Shown here: piece by piece, positions 46,838 through 55,957 of the stretch
Position numbering within the stretch: position 1 is the first letter of the stretch
Layout of the letters: each line of letters starts with the position of its first letter
Source: Comamonadaceae bacterium
GTDB taxonomy: Bacteria; Pseudomonadota; Gammaproteobacteria; Burkholderiales; Burkholderiaceae_C
Assembly: GCA_947476285.1 (NCBI GenBank)
Contig: CANJPU010000018.1
Span: 1-64,000 of the forward strand
Direction of reading: 5' to 3'
Length of the DNA: 64,000 nt
Notes under the pieces: model-generated
Told to the model about the DNA's origin: nothing
The model's input: only the letters and a program-made list of their open reading frames with translations
The model's database searches: none
Position numbers and translations under genes: made by a program

Positions 46838-48001
46838 ATGATCGAACGCACACTCTTTAGCCCCGAACACGAAGCCTTCCGTGACAGCTTCCGCCGCTTC
46901 ATGGACAAAGAGATCGCCCCCCACCACGAGGCCTGGGAAGAGCAGGGCTATGTGGACCGCGCCGTCTGGAACAAGGCCGGTGACAACGGATTTCTCTGCG
47001 CAAGCTTGCCTGAGCAATACGGCGGATCAGATGCGGACAAGCTCTACTCGGTGGTCCAGATGGAGGAGTTGTCGCGCGCGGGCTATACCGGGCTGGGCTT
47101 TGGCCTGCACAGCGAAATCGTCGCGCCCTACATCTTGCACTACGGCACCCCAGCGCAGAAGCAGAAGTATCTGCCCCGGCTGGCCAGCGGCGACATGGTG
47201 GGTGCCATCGCCATGACCGAGCCAGCAACGGGCAGCGACCTGCAGGGCATCAAGAGCACCGCCATCGTCCAGGCCGACGGCAGCTATCTGCTCAATGGCA
47301 GCAAGACCTTCATCACCAACGGTTGGCATTCCGATCTGGTGGTCGTGGTCGCCAAAACAAACCCCACCGCCGGCGCCAAGGGCACCAGTTTGCTGCTGGT
47401 CGAGCGGGGCATGGAGGGCTTCGACAAAGGCAAGCGCCTGAAAAAACTGGGCTTGAAAGCGCAGGACACCTCTGAATTGTTCTTCAACAATGTGCGCGTG
47501 CCGGCCGAGAACCTGCTGGGTGGCTCAGCCTACGAGAACAAAGGCTTTATCTGCCTGATGGAGCAACTACCCTGGGAGCGCATGCAGATTGCCGTGATGG
47601 CGGTGGCCGCGGCGCAGGCAGGGATCGACTGGACGGTGCAGTACACACAAAACCGCCAGGTCTTTGGCCAACCCGTGGCCGCTTTTCAGAACACCCGATA
47701 CAAACTGGCCGAGCTACAGACCGAAGTGCAGATCGCTCGCGTGTTCGTGGACAAATGCCTGGAACTGGTATGTCAGGACAAGCTGGACACAGCCACTGCC
47801 AGCATGGCCAAGTACTGGACGACAGATCTGGAATGCAAGGTGATGGACGAATGCGTGCAACTGCACGGCGGCTACGGATACATGTGGGAATACCCCATCA
47901 CCCGCGCCTTCGCCGACGCCCGGGTGCACCGCATTTACGGCGGCACCAATGAAATCATGAAAGAGGTGATTTCGCGGGCGATGGGGCTGGGCGGCAAATA
48001 A
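46838..48001 (+). CDS. Acyl-CoA dehydrogenase
   Basis: A 387-residue FAD enzyme for the first beta-oxidation step. EHEAFRDSFRRFMDKEIAPH, IAMTEPATGSDLQGIKSTAI (FAD/substrate loop), SKTFITNGWHSDLVVVV and VQLHGGYGYMWEYPITRAFA followed by RIYGGTNEIMKEVI are all normal. The last stretch carries the C-terminal FAD-binding region. The start at 46838 gives the usual short family leader. Divergent from the thiolase/FadB-like operon, which supplies the later steps. Confidence 0.94.
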   Translation: MIERTLFSPEHEAFRDSFRRFMDKEIAPHHEAWEEQGYVDRAVWNKAGDNGFLCASLPEQYGGSDADKLYSVVQMEELSRAGYTGLGFGLHSEIVAPYILHYGTPAQKQKYLPRLASGDMVGAIAMTEPATGSDLQGIKSTAIVQADGSYLLNGSKTFITNGWHSDLVVVVAKTNPTAGAKGTSLLLVERGMEGFDKGKRLKKLGLKAQDTSELFFNNVRVPAENLLGGSAYENKGFICLMEQLPWERMQIAVMAVAAAQAGIDWTVQYTQNRQVFGQPVAAFQNTRYKLAELQTEVQIARVFVDKCLELVCQDKLDTATASMAKYWTTDLECKVMDECVQLHGGYGYMWEYPITRAFADARVHRIYGGTNEIMKEVISRAMGLGGK

Positions 48002-48003
48002 GC

Positions 48004-48021
48004 CCCGGTTGCCAGACCGGG
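48004..48021. terminator. Candidate terminator hairpin between convergent genes
   Basis: CCCGGT and ACCGGG pair around a 6-base loop directly after the dehydrogenase stop; another ACCGGG copy follows at 48029. The T-run is missing, so this is a weak bidirectional terminator candidate. Confidence 0.35.
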
Positions 48022-48045
48022 CCCAAAGACCGGGCCATTGCCGGA

Positions 48046-48216
48046 TCAACCGCCCTTGTGTGGCCGCTTTCCCGGGTTTTTCTTGCTGCGGGTGGCGGTG
48101 CCGCGCTCTTGGCTGCCCTTTTGGCCGCCGCCATCACGGTGGGGCACAAAGCCCTCAATCGCCTTTGGGGCGGGGGTGCGCTTGCGGTCTGCTTCGGTGA
48201 CGATCTTGTTTCCCAT
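48046..48216 (-). CDS. Conserved small basic protein
   Basis: A 56-residue hydrophilic, strongly basic protein. It begins MGNKIVTEADRKRTPAPKAI and ends in Lys/Arg/Gly-rich sequence (TRSKKNPGKRPHKGG). No domain recognised and no transmembrane segment. A good AGGAG site stands upstream of the ATG at 48216. It is convergent with the acyl-CoA dehydrogenase gene. Role unknown; a nucleic-acid contact is possible from its charge. Confidence 0.65.
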   Translation of the reverse strand: MGNKIVTEADRKRTPAPKAIEGFVPHRDGGGQKGSQERGTATRSKKNPGKRPHKGG

Positions 48217-48384
48217 GAAATTCTCCTGAATAAATGCCAAGTTTAAGGTGCGCAATGCTAACCGTTTGCGCAAGCGGCTCCGGCAGGCGCCTCGCAAGCC
48301 GTAAATACCCTTAAAACCATGACAGGGTGTCTGGGCCCACAATTGCGCCCTCACATCGTTCATTTCTCATCAGGAGACGCTCCC

Positions 48385-48834
48385 ATGATCAAGCGCCAAA
48401 CCCTTCTTCGTACCTCACTCGCCGCAGGCCTGCTCCTGCTGGCAACAGTGGGTTGCTCCCAGATGCAGACCTCGCAAAGTCTGGTCGTGTACCGCGCCAC
48501 ACTCAACGGCGCACAAGAGGTGCCCCCTGCCGTTACGCAGGGCAGTGGCTCGGCTGAAGTTGTGTTTGACTCACGCTCCAGCACCTTGAGCTGGACCATC
48601 ACCCACAGCGGCATGACGGGTCCGGCCACGGTGGCACACTTTCACGGGCCGGCCAATCCGGGGCAAAACGCGGGTGTGCTCATTCCCATCGCCACCCCCA
48701 ATGCCCAGCCCGTCAAGGGCCAAGTGGTCATCACGGCGCAGCAGGCAGGCGACCTGGCGGCTGGCCGCTGGTACATCAACATCCATTCCGCCCGCTATCC
48801 GGGTGGGGAGATCCGCGGGCAGGTTGTGCGGTAA
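48385..48834 (+). CDS. CHRD domain lipoprotein
   Basis: A 149-residue exported protein. The signal ends LLATVGC with Cys at about 24. The CHRD domain follows: VYRATLNGAQEVPPAVTQGS, AEVVFDSRSSTLSWTITHSG, VAHFHGPANPGQNAGVLIPI and GRWYINIHSARYPGGEIRGQ. CHRD domains occur in chordin and in many bacterial surface proteins, often alone; the role is unknown. AGGAG precedes the start by about 9 bases. Confidence 0.9.
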   Translation: MIKRQTLLRTSLAAGLLLLATVGCSQMQTSQSLVVYRATLNGAQEVPPAVTQGSGSAEVVFDSRSSTLSWTITHSGMTGPATVAHFHGPANPGQNAGVLIPIATPNAQPVKGQVVITAQQAGDLAAGRWYINIHSARYPGGEIRGQVVR

Positions 48835-48870
48835 GCGCTTGGGGCACTACAACTACATCAGGAGCGTTGC

Positions 48871-49119
48871 GTGGCCAAATTGCTTGACGAGATCCACCCC
48901 GGCGAAATTCTGCTTGAAGACTTCATGAAGCCCATGGGCATCACAGCGCGCCAGCTCGCTGCGGATATCGACGTGCCGCCCAGCCGCATCAGTGATCTGA
49001 TCAATGCCAATCGGCCCATCACCGCCGACACGGCCTTGCGTCTGGGCATGTTCTTCGGCATGGACCCGCGCTTCTGGTTGAACCTGCAGACCGAGTTTGA
49101 TATGCGCACCACCTCGTAA
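48871..49119 (+). CDS. HigA-family antitoxin-like transcription factor, no toxin adjacent
   Basis: An 82-residue XRE-type protein. LLDEIHPGEILLEDFMKPMG and ITARQLAADIDVPPSRISDL, then INANRPITADTALRLGMFFG and RFWLNLQTEFDMR are the usual HigA body. HigA proteins are normally near 95-110 residues; here a TAA follows DMRTTS, and the same frame stays open for another 25 codons (to 49194). That suggests a nonsense mutation or a genuinely short form. No HigB-type toxin gene lies on either side. GTG start with AGGAG upstream. Confidence 0.8.
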   Translation: MAKLLDEIHPGEILLEDFMKPMGITARQLAADIDVPPSRISDLINANRPITADTALRLGMFFGMDPRFWLNLQTEFDMRTTS

Positions 49120-49193
49120 GAGCAAGCGCACAAGATCGCCTCCAGGAGTGATGTGCGCGCCTTGGATGACGCACACATCAATGGGCGGCGAGA

Positions 49194-49913
49194 CTAACGG
49201 GGGCCGCCCGGGCCTGCCGTCCTGTTGATAGCGGCCTGAAGCTGTTTGAACGACCTGAATTTGCCGCTATTTGCTCGCATGACCTGGTCATAGTTGAGAG
49301 GCTGAGGCGCGCCACCTGGGGCGTGACGTTGGGGCATGGTCGCGCCGGGATGTTGCCCATGTAGCGCTTGGGGCAGTGGGCCTGCAGCGGGTTCAGATTG
49401 CCATGCCCGCGGCACCGGCTGGTTATGTTGTTCGCGGGATCCAAATAGCTTGTCGCGCAGCCTCTTGAACAGTGACCTCCTAGGCTTCTTGGCGGGCTGT
49501 TCGAGGGGGCCAGGCCCATCTTGCGGCGGGGATTGTGGAGCCTGAGAATGGACGTAGCCAGGCGGCAAGTAAGGTGAACCGCTGCGGGGGCCGCCGCTCG
49601 GATGACCACCATTAGCGCCTGAATGCTCTTGGCTCGTCGCCTGCATCGGCAAGCGCGCTTCTGAACTTTGGCTTCGCACCACCAGTACCTCGTACACATG
49701 ATCTTGAACGAACCGATTAAGCTGACCTGCGTTGCTGATCCCTGCCAACCGTCTCTTCACCTCGTCATCAGTCCAGGTGCGGTGGTCAGGAAGACGAAGC
49801 ATGTCTGCAAACCCCGCGTCCGGCTGTTCCGTTGGCAGGCGGAAGTCAAGGCCTGCCATCTGAAGGTCGCCTGCTTTTGTCAGTATCGCGTGCGCAAGTT
49901 CTTCTGCCGTCAT
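49194..49913 (-). CDS. Unrecognised proline-rich protein
   Basis: A 239-residue protein I do not recognise. The N-terminal 85 residues look folded (MTAEELAHAILTKAGDLQMA, RLAGISNAGQLNRFVQDHVY), the middle is Pro/Gly/Ser/Gln-rich and disordered, a basic patch follows (RRSLFKRLRDKLFGSREQ), and the end contains LNYDQVMRANSGKFRSFKQL. No signal peptide or membrane segment. It stands alone between an antitoxin-like gene and a YgiQ gene. The mixed folded/disordered layout is seen in secreted effectors and in DNA-associated proteins, but no specific role is supported. Confidence 0.55.
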   Translation of the reverse strand: MTAEELAHAILTKAGDLQMAGLDFRLPTEQPDAGFADMLRLPDHRTWTDDEVKRRLAGISNAGQLNRFVQDHVYEVLVVRSQSSEARLPMQATSQEHSGANGGHPSGGPRSGSPYLPPGYVHSQAPQSPPQDGPGPLEQPAKKPRRSLFKRLRDKLFGSREQHNQPVPRAWQSEPAAGPLPQALHGQHPGATMPQRHAPGGAPQPLNYDQVMRANSGKFRSFKQLQAAINRTAGPGGPR

Positions 49914-50169
49914 CTCAAGCTCCTTACCGAGAAAGTGTCATAGGGGGAAATCTCATGCATCCGCGCGCCATGCTTGCTAAACGGCGCATGAGGCTATCAA
50001 AGTAATTGATTGGTATGAATTTTACGGGTAAAGGAATGAAGCGAGGGTTTTGCGGGAACCAAGCACATTGCCCCGCCCAATGCCCCTTCCATCCGCGCAC
50101 TGAACACTTAACTCGTAAAATCGGGCCTTCGTCCAGACGCGCCCTGCGTTCTTCCCGGACTTGCCCCAC

Positions 50170-52440
50170 ATGAACGCCCCAGTCGACGTCTCTTTCTTCA
50201 CGCGCGCAGCCAAGCCCATCACCAGTTACCGCAAGTACTGGGCGGCGCGCTTTGGCACGTCGAAATTCCTGCCCATGAGCCGCGCCGAGATGGATCAGCT
50301 TGGCTGGGACAGTTGCGACATCATTTTGGTGACTGGCGACGCCTATGTGGATCACCCGAGCTTTGGCATGGCGGTAATCGGCCGCACGCTTGAAGCGCAG
50401 GGTTTTCGCGTGGGCATCATTGCCCAGCCCGACTGGCAAAGCGCCGAGGCTTTCAAGACCCTGGGCAAACCGAATCTGTTCTTCGGCGTCACCGCCGGCA
50501 ACATGGATTCGATGATCAACCGCTACACCGCTGACCGCAAGATCCGTAGCGACGACGCCTACACGCCCGGCGATGTGGGTGGCAAGCGCCCCGACCGCGC
50601 CGCGATCGTGTACAGCCAGCGTTGCCGCGAAGCCTTCAAGGACGTGCCCATTGTGTTGGGCGGCATCGAAGGCAGCCTGCGCCGCATTGCACACTACGAC
50701 TACTGGTCTGACAAAGTGCGCCGATCCATCCTGGTAGATGCCAAATGCGATCTTCTGCTGTACGGCAATGCCGAGCGCGCCATTGTCGAGATCGCCCACC
50801 GGCTGGGCGCACGGGTTCCGGTGCACGAGATCACCGACGTGCGCGGCACGGCATTCTTTCAGCGCAGCACGCCGCCAGGATGGTTCCAGATCGATTCCAG
50901 CTCAGTGGACACCCCCGGCCGCGTCGAAGAGCACATCAACCCCTACCAGACCACGCAGGAGCAGGCGGCTGCGCAGGGCGCGAGCTGCGCGCGCGAGGAG
51001 GGCGGCTCGGTTCAAGGCGACGCCATCCCCTCGCAACCGATGGTGTTCGTGCCGCATGCAAAGGCCAAGGCCAAGTTCAGTCTGCCCCCGCGTGAGCGCA
51101 CCGTCATCCGTCTGCCGTCCTACGAACAGGTCAAAAGCGACCCGGTGCTCTACGCCCACGCCAGCCGCGTGCTGCATCTGGAAACCAACCCCGGCAATGC
51201 GCGCGCCCTGGTGCAGGCCCACGGCGATCGCGATGTCTGGCTCACGCCGCCGCCCATTCCACTGACCACCGCCGAGATGGACCATGTCTTTGGCCTGCCC
51301 TATGCGCGCAGCCCCCACCCCAGCTACGCCGACGAACAAGGCAGCCATGATGGCGCCACCAAGATACCGGCCTGGGAGATGATTCGCTTCTCGGTGAACA
51401 TCATGCGTGGCTGCTTTGGCGGCTGTACTTTTTGCTCCATCACCGAGCATGAAGGCCGCATCATCCAGAGCCGCAGCGAAGACTCGGTCATCCACGAGAT
51501 AGAGGAAATCCGCGACAAAGTGGCCGGCTTTACCGGCGTCATCTCCGATCTGGGTGGGCCCACGGCCAACATGTACCGCATCGGCTGCAAGAGCCCCGAG
51601 ATCGAGTCCGCCTGCCGCAAGCCCAGTTGTGTCTACCCCGGCATCTGCCAGAACCTCAACACCGACCATTCGGCGCTCATCCACATGTACCGGCGGGCGC
51701 GTGGGCTCAAGGGCATCAAGAAGATCCTGATCGGCTCTGGCCTGCGCTACGATCTGGCGGTGCAGTCGCCCGAGTATGTGAAAGAGCTGGTGCAGCACCA
51801 CGTGGGCGGCTACCTAAAAATCGCGCCCGAGCACACCGAGCAAGGCCCGCTCACACGCATGATGAAGCCCGGCATCGGCACTTACGACAAGTTCAAGGCG
51901 ATGTTCGACAAGTACTCGGCCGAGGCGGGCAAGAAGCAATACCTGGTGCCTTACTTCATCGCCGCGCATCCGGGCACCAGCGACGAAGACATGATGAACC
52001 TGGCCCTGTGGCTCAAGAAGAATGGTTTCCGTGCCGACCAGGTGCAGACCTTCTATCCCAGCCCCATGGCCACCGCCACTGCGATGTACCACAGCGGGCG
52101 CAACCCCTTGCGCAAGATCGCGCGCGACAGCGAAGCTGTGGACATCGTGCGGGGCGATCGGCGCCGGCGTCTGCACAAGGCCTTCTTGCGCTACCACGAC
52201 CCGAACAACTGGCCGCTCTTGCGCGAGGCGCTCAAGAGCATGGGCAGGGCTGATCTGATCGGCAATGGCAAGCACCACTTGATACCCTCGTTCCAGCCGC
52301 TCACCGACGGGGCCTACCAGAGCGCGCGCCGCAAGAACTCGACCCCTGCGCCCGCCAAGGGCCGCGTGCTGACGCAACACACCGGGCTGCCGCCACGGGT
52401 TACTGGGGCCGGCAAACCTGGTGGCCGCCGGTCGACCTAG
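50170..52440 (+). CDS. YgiQ family radical SAM protein
   Basis: A 756-residue protein. The radical-SAM motif [17 protein letters not shown] (Cys-x3-Cys-x2-Cys) occurs near residue 415, and the N-terminal region [20 protein letters not shown] with [20 protein letters not shown] matches the UPF0313/YgiQ family. The C-terminal half has [20 protein letters not shown] and [19 protein letters not shown]. The reaction catalysed is not established. TTG at 50161 or ATG at 50170 could start it; the latter is preferred. An extra unrelated insertion of about 30 residues with an acidic SCAREEGG stretch occurs near residue 280. Confidence 0.9.
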   Translation: MNAPVDVSFFTRAAKPITSYRKYWAARFGTSKFLPMSRAEMDQLGWDSCDIILVTGDAYVDHPSFGMAVIGRTLEAQGFRVGIIAQPDWQSAEAFKTLGKPNLFFGVTAGNMDSMINRYTADRKIRSDDAYTPGDVGGKRPDRAAIVYSQRCREAFKDVPIVLGGIEGSLRRIAHYDYWSDKVRRSILVDAKCDLLLYGNAERAIVEIAHRLGARVPVHEITDVRGTAFFQRSTPPGWFQIDSSSVDTPGRVEEHINPYQTTQEQAAAQGASCAREEGGSVQGDAIPSQPMVFVPHAKAKAKFSLPPRERTVIRLPSYEQVKSDPVLYAHASRVLHLETNPGNARALVQAHGDRDVWLTPPPIPLTTAEMDHVFGLPYARSPHPSYADEQGSHDGATKIPAWEMIRFSVNIMRGCFGGCTFCSITEHEGRIIQSRSEDSVIHEIEEIRDKVAGFTGVISDLGGPTANMYRIGCKSPEIESACRKPSCVYPGICQNLNTDHSALIHMYRRARGLKGIKKILIGSGLRYDLAVQSPEYVKELVQHHVGGYLKIAPEHTEQGPLTRMMKPGIGTYDKFKAMFDKYSAEAGKKQYLVPYFIAAHPGTSDEDMMNLALWLKKNGFRADQVQTFYPSPMATATAMYHSGRNPLRKIARDSEAVDIVRGDRRRRLHKAFLRYHDPNNWPLLREALKSMGRADLIGNGKHHLIPSFQPLTDGAYQSARRKNSTPAPAKGRVLTQHTGLPPRVTGAGKPGGRRST

Positions 52441-52499
52441 CAAACTGTTGGAACACTCCACGAGCCCGTCCACCTGAATTGAAGGTCGCCGCGTGCGAA

Positions 52500-52536
52500 A
52501 TATGGAGTTGACTCCATATGTATTTAAATCCATAAT
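52500..52536 (+). promoter_or_regulatory. Sigma-70 promoter with operator palindrome for the toxin-antitoxin pair
   Basis: TTGACT (52508-52513) and CATAAT (52531-52536) are separated by exactly 17 bases. The -35 element lies inside a 20-bp perfect palindrome with arms ATATGGAGT and ACTCCATAT around TG (52500-52519), a good operator for self-repression by the antitoxin. Transcription would begin at about 52543, on the GTG start codon of the toxin gene. Confidence 0.75.
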
Positions 52537-52542
52537 TCGCCC

Positions 52543-52932
52543 GTGACCTGGACCGTTCTTTTCCACGATGCCTTCGACGCTGAGTATGAAGCCCTGGTGG
52601 AGGAACTGCAGGACGAACTGTTGGCGCATGCGAAGTTGCTGGCTGAGTTTGGCCCCAATCTGGGGCGACCTACGGTCGATACTCTGAAGGGATCTCGGCA
52701 CGCCAACATGAAAGAGCTTCGGTTTTCCTGGAACAGTCAGGTATGGAGGGTGGCCTTCGCTTTCGATCCTCAGCGCCAAGCGATCTTGCTGGTCGGGGGA
52801 GACAAAGGCGGGGCAGATCAGCGCAGGTTCTACAAGCGCCTGCTCGCGGTGGCAGATGAGCGGTACGACGACCATCTGAGCACTGGGCATCGAACGGGCA
52901 AGGAGTCCAAACATGGCAAGAAAACTCGATGA
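52543..52932 (+). CDS. RelE/ParE-family toxin (Gp49/HigB type)
   Basis: A 129-residue mRNA-interferase-type toxin. Family pattern: EYEALVEELQDELLAHAKLL, GRPTVDTLKGSRHANMKELR, FSWNSQVWRVAFAFDPQRQA, ILLVGGDKGGADQRRFYKR, as in the Gp49 group of RelE-like toxins. The GTG start is almost at the predicted transcription start, so the mRNA would be leaderless. The antitoxin gene begins 20 bases before the toxin stop. The toxin-first order is characteristic of HigBA-type pairs. Confidence 0.85.
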   Translation: MTWTVLFHDAFDAEYEALVEELQDELLAHAKLLAEFGPNLGRPTVDTLKGSRHANMKELRFSWNSQVWRVAFAFDPQRQAILLVGGDKGGADQRRFYKRLLAVADERYDDHLSTGHRTGKESKHGKKTR

Positions 52933-53266
52933 CGTGATGGCTGCACTGCCCAAGGGCAGGCGAGAGCGGGTGCAAGCGCGAGCCATGGAGTTGGCCACAC
53001 TCAAAGACCTGCGGCAGGCAGTTCAGCAAACCCAGGAGCAAATGGCTGCTGCCCTGGGGGTCCGACAGGACACCATCTCCCGTTTGGAAAAACGCAGCGA
53101 CATGCTGCTCTCGACGATGCGCCACTACGTGGAAAGCATGGGCGGGAAGTTGGAGTTGGTGGCCAGATTCCCTGACCGCCCGCCCGTGGTGATCGATCAC
53201 ATTGGAGGTGAGGTGACCCTCAACACGCGCGCAAGCGTCTCACGACGGGCGCGCGCGGCAGCCTGA
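52913..53266 (+). CDS. XRE-family antitoxin (HigA type)
   Basis: A 117-residue helix-turn-helix protein: DLRQAVQQTQEQMAAALGVR, QDTISRLEKRSDMLLSTMRH, then a beta-strand part (GKLELVARFPDRPPVVIDHI). The N-terminal 30 residues are charged and the C-terminus carries RVSRRARAA-like basic residues. It overlaps the toxin gene by 20 bases, so the two are made in balance. Expected to bind the toxin and the palindrome at 52500-52519. Confidence 0.85.
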   Translation: MARKLDDVMAALPKGRRERVQARAMELATLKDLRQAVQQTQEQMAAALGVRQDTISRLEKRSDMLLSTMRHYVESMGGKLELVARFPDRPPVVIDHIGGEVTLNTRASVSRRARAAA

Positions 53267-53467
53267 ATTCGCGGCGAAAGAGGTCTCGCTGTATGTGCCG
53301 AGTTGACGTGCTCGGGTCGGGCAGCGAGGCCCAGGCCTACCCCTGAGTGGGGCGGCCCGGCGCCGGCCTGCATCGCAGCGGCGGTGCTGCCGGCTCATTT
53401 CATGATCTTCCACAAATCCGGCGCGGGTGCGCTGGGCAACAATGGGTCCTTTCTGACCACTTTCTCC

Positions 53468-55279
53468 ATGCTCGGCTTTCTGCCTTCCTTCATGCGCGGG
53501 GTCATCGCGACCGTGCTGCTCGCGATCAACACCTTGTTCTGGTGTTCACTTCTGTTCACCTGCGCTCTGGTCAAGTTACTGCTGCCATTTCGAGCGGTGC
53601 GGGTGAGGACGGACTCCATACTCAATGCCATTGCCACCTGCTGGGTTGCCTGCAACAGCGGCTGGATGCGGCTGACCCAGCGCACCCAGTGGGATGTACA
53701 GGGACTGGATGACTTGCGCTACGAAGGTTGGTACCTCGTCAATTGCAACCACCAGACTTGGGCCGACATCTTCGTGCTGCAGTACTTGCTCAACCGCCGC
53801 ATTCCCATGCTCAAGTTCTTTCTCAAGCAGCAGTTGATCTACGTGCCGGTCATCGGGCTGGCCTGGTGGGCACTTGATTTCCCCTTCATGAAACGCCATG
53901 GCAAGGCGCAACTGCGCAAGCACCCCGAGCTTCGTGCGCAGGATGCACAGGCCACCCGGCGGGCCTGCGCAAAATTCGCGTTGGTGCCCACCAGCGTGAT
54001 GAACTTCGCCGAAGGCACGCGCTTCACAGCCGCCAAGCACGCTGCCCAGAACTCACCCTATCGCCACCTGCTCAAACCCAAGGCTGGCGCCATTGCGCTG
54101 GCTCTCAACGCCATGGGCGAGCGCTTTCATTCCCTGGTCGACGTGACCATCGTCTATGCAGCATGCGCGCCGGGCTTCTGGCGGTTTCTCTGCGGTGACA
54201 CACCGCGGGTGCAAGTACGGATTCGGCAGGTGGCCATACCAGCACAGTTTTGCACCGGTGACTATGAGACCGATCCCGCGTTTCGCATGGCGTTCCAGCA
54301 ATGGCTGCTGGACCTCTGGCAGCACAAAGACGCTGAAATTCACGCGTTGCTTGAGCCAGACGCCGTAACGAATTCGCCACGCGGCGGTCTGCAGCCCATG
54401 TTGTCAGGCCTGTGGCTGGTGCTGGGCCTGTTGCTGCTGTCGCCTGGCACGGCAGACGCGATAGGGACGCTCTCGCCGGAGGGCTTGCGGGCGCAATACG
54501 CCGCGATGGCACCGCGCCTGAGCGCTAGCCCTTTTCAGGGGCCATTGATACTGGAATCCAAGGAGACATCGAGCAGCAATCAGGGCGATGTCTATGCTGT
54601 GGTGGCGCATTCCTTCGCAGAGGTAAGCAGCGCCTTGGGCGACTCGTCGATCTGGTGCGACATTCTTATCCTGCACCAGAACACCAAATACTGCCGCAGC
54701 ACCACCGACCGTTCGCCCGCTCGCATTGATCTGCGGGTGGGCCGCAAGTTCGATCAGCCTCTGGCCGATGCGCAGAGTTTCCTGTTTACCTGGCGGGCCG
54801 TGGCTATGCGGCCCGACTACATTGACATCGAGTTGGATGCGCCCGAAGGCCCCCTTGGCACGCGCGACTACCGCATCGTGTTGGAAGCCATCCCCATCGC
54901 GGATGGGCGAACCTTCATCCACATGGCTTATTCATTCGGCATGGGCGCTTCCAGCCAGTTCGCGATGAATGTCTATCTGGCCACCCTAGGCAGCGGCAAA
55001 GTCGGCTTCACCCAGACCGGCACACCTGGCCAGGCGCCGCGCTACATAGGTGGCAGGCGCGGCATGACTGAGCGCAACACGATGCGCTACTACCTGGCCA
55101 TCGATTCATTCCTGGACACGATGTCTCTTCCCGCCGGTCAGCGAATGGAAAAGAGCTTTCAGGGGTGGTTCAATGCGACTGAAAAATACCCGCAGCAGTT
55201 GCGCGAGATGGACGCGCAGACTTACCTTGCAATGAAGCGCAAGGAATACCAGCGCCAGCGCATACCAGTTGCGCCCTGA
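53468..55279 (+). CDS. Lysophospholipid acyltransferase (YihG/PlsC type) fused to an exported unknown domain
   Basis: The first ~300 residues form a membrane-bound 1-acylglycerol-3-phosphate acyltransferase: a membrane helix (VIATVLLAINTLFWCSLLFT), the H-x4-D motif NHQTWAD (His about 95, Asp about 100), FAEGTR (about 180-185) and LVDVTIVY. The chain then continues without a stop into GLWLVLGLLLLSPGTADA (about 313-332), which looks like a signal peptide, and a 270-residue domain with NTKYCRSTTD, DYIDIELDAPEGPLGTRDYR and GRTFIHMAYSFGMGASSQF. An ATG at 54398 could start that second part alone. Start at 53468 matches relatives; 53402 is possible. Confidence 0.75.
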   Translation: MLGFLPSFMRGVIATVLLAINTLFWCSLLFTCALVKLLLPFRAVRVRTDSILNAIATCWVACNSGWMRLTQRTQWDVQGLDDLRYEGWYLVNCNHQTWADIFVLQYLLNRRIPMLKFFLKQQLIYVPVIGLAWWALDFPFMKRHGKAQLRKHPELRAQDAQATRRACAKFALVPTSVMNFAEGTRFTAAKHAAQNSPYRHLLKPKAGAIALALNAMGERFHSLVDVTIVYAACAPGFWRFLCGDTPRVQVRIRQVAIPAQFCTGDYETDPAFRMAFQQWLLDLWQHKDAEIHALLEPDAVTNSPRGGLQPMLSGLWLVLGLLLLSPGTADAIGTLSPEGLRAQYAAMAPRLSASPFQGPLILESKETSSSNQGDVYAVVAHSFAEVSSALGDSSIWCDILILHQNTKYCRSTTDRSPARIDLRVGRKFDQPLADAQSFLFTWRAVAMRPDYIDIELDAPEGPLGTRDYRIVLEAIPIADGRTFIHMAYSFGMGASSQFAMNVYLATLGSGKVGFTQTGTPGQAPRYIGGRRGMTERNTMRYYLAIDSFLDTMSLPAGQRMEKSFQGWFNATEKYPQQLREMDAQTYLAMKRKEYQRQRIPVAP

Positions 55280-55372
55280 CCAGTTTGTACTTCGAAGAGC
55301 GCGGCGTCGTCCTACACGTTTGCGGCAGAGCTTGAGTGAACATGGCGACTTAGTCACAGATGGAGATAGGCC

Positions 55373-55558
55373 ATGGAGCAATCCACTTCGATCCAAGAGC
55401 GTCGCCTTCGCGGCTTTGCGGCAATGACGCCCGAGAAAAAGCGGGAAATAGCCGGCATGGGCGGCCGTGCGGCGCATGCCAGCGGCCGCGCGCACCAGTT
55501 CAGCACCGAAGAAGCGCGTGCTGCCGGCAAGAAGCGGCACCAGCGTCCGGCCCAGTAA
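55373..55558 (+). CDS. KGG-motif stress-type small protein (YciG-like)
   Basis: A 61-residue protein with two repeats of the family pattern: GFAAMTPEKKREIAGMGGRA and ASGRAHQFSTEEARAAGKKR, in which (K/G)GG-type turns occur. Relatives such as YciG are linked to general stress or stationary phase, but the molecular role is unclear. A good GGAGA ribosome site precedes the ATG. It stands between two unrelated genes and is likely monocistronic. Confidence 0.8.
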   Translation: MEQSTSIQERRLRGFAAMTPEKKREIAGMGGRAAHASGRAHQFSTEEARAAGKKRHQRPAQ

Positions 55559-55629
55559 AGCAGACACGCCCGGAAGCGGCAGCCACGCAAGCTACCGCAT
55601 CGTGCGGCCAATGGCAGCACAATAGCGGC

Positions 55630-55941
55630 ATGGATGAGATTCGAGTCGCCTTCTGGGAGACCTATTCGTACCTGTTCCCTGCGCATGCCAAGGCTGTGCA
55701 AAGCGAATCAGGCGCGCTGACAATTTCCTGGACGATGGACGGCGATCCGCATGCGCGATTCACGCATGCGGCGCCCATACTGGTTCGCTTCGAGCCTGAC
55801 CTGGTGGAGGCCATGCGAACAGCCACGGCCGAGCAGCGCAGAAACATCGCCCGAAGGCATGAGCCTATCCTGCGGGCGGGCATGATCGGCTATGACCCTT
55901 ATGCGTCGGTGCCCAAGTCAAGAGTGATCGTTTTGGGCTGA
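55630..55941 (+). CDS. Conserved hypothetical protein
   Basis: A 103-residue protein of unknown function: MDEIRVAFWETYSYLFPAHA, ALTISWTMDGDPHARFTHAA, VRFEPDLVEAMRTATAEQRR and MIGYDPYASVPKSRVIVLG. Small acidic-plus-basic soluble protein with no signal peptide; I recall similar proteins in Burkholderiales without an assigned role. Convergent with the IclR gene, 16 bases away. Confidence 0.65.
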   Translation: MDEIRVAFWETYSYLFPAHAKAVQSESGALTISWTMDGDPHARFTHAAPILVRFEPDLVEAMRTATAEQRRNIARRHEPILRAGMIGYDPYASVPKSRVIVLG

Positions 55942-55957
55942 CATCGGCCCAAGCGCC

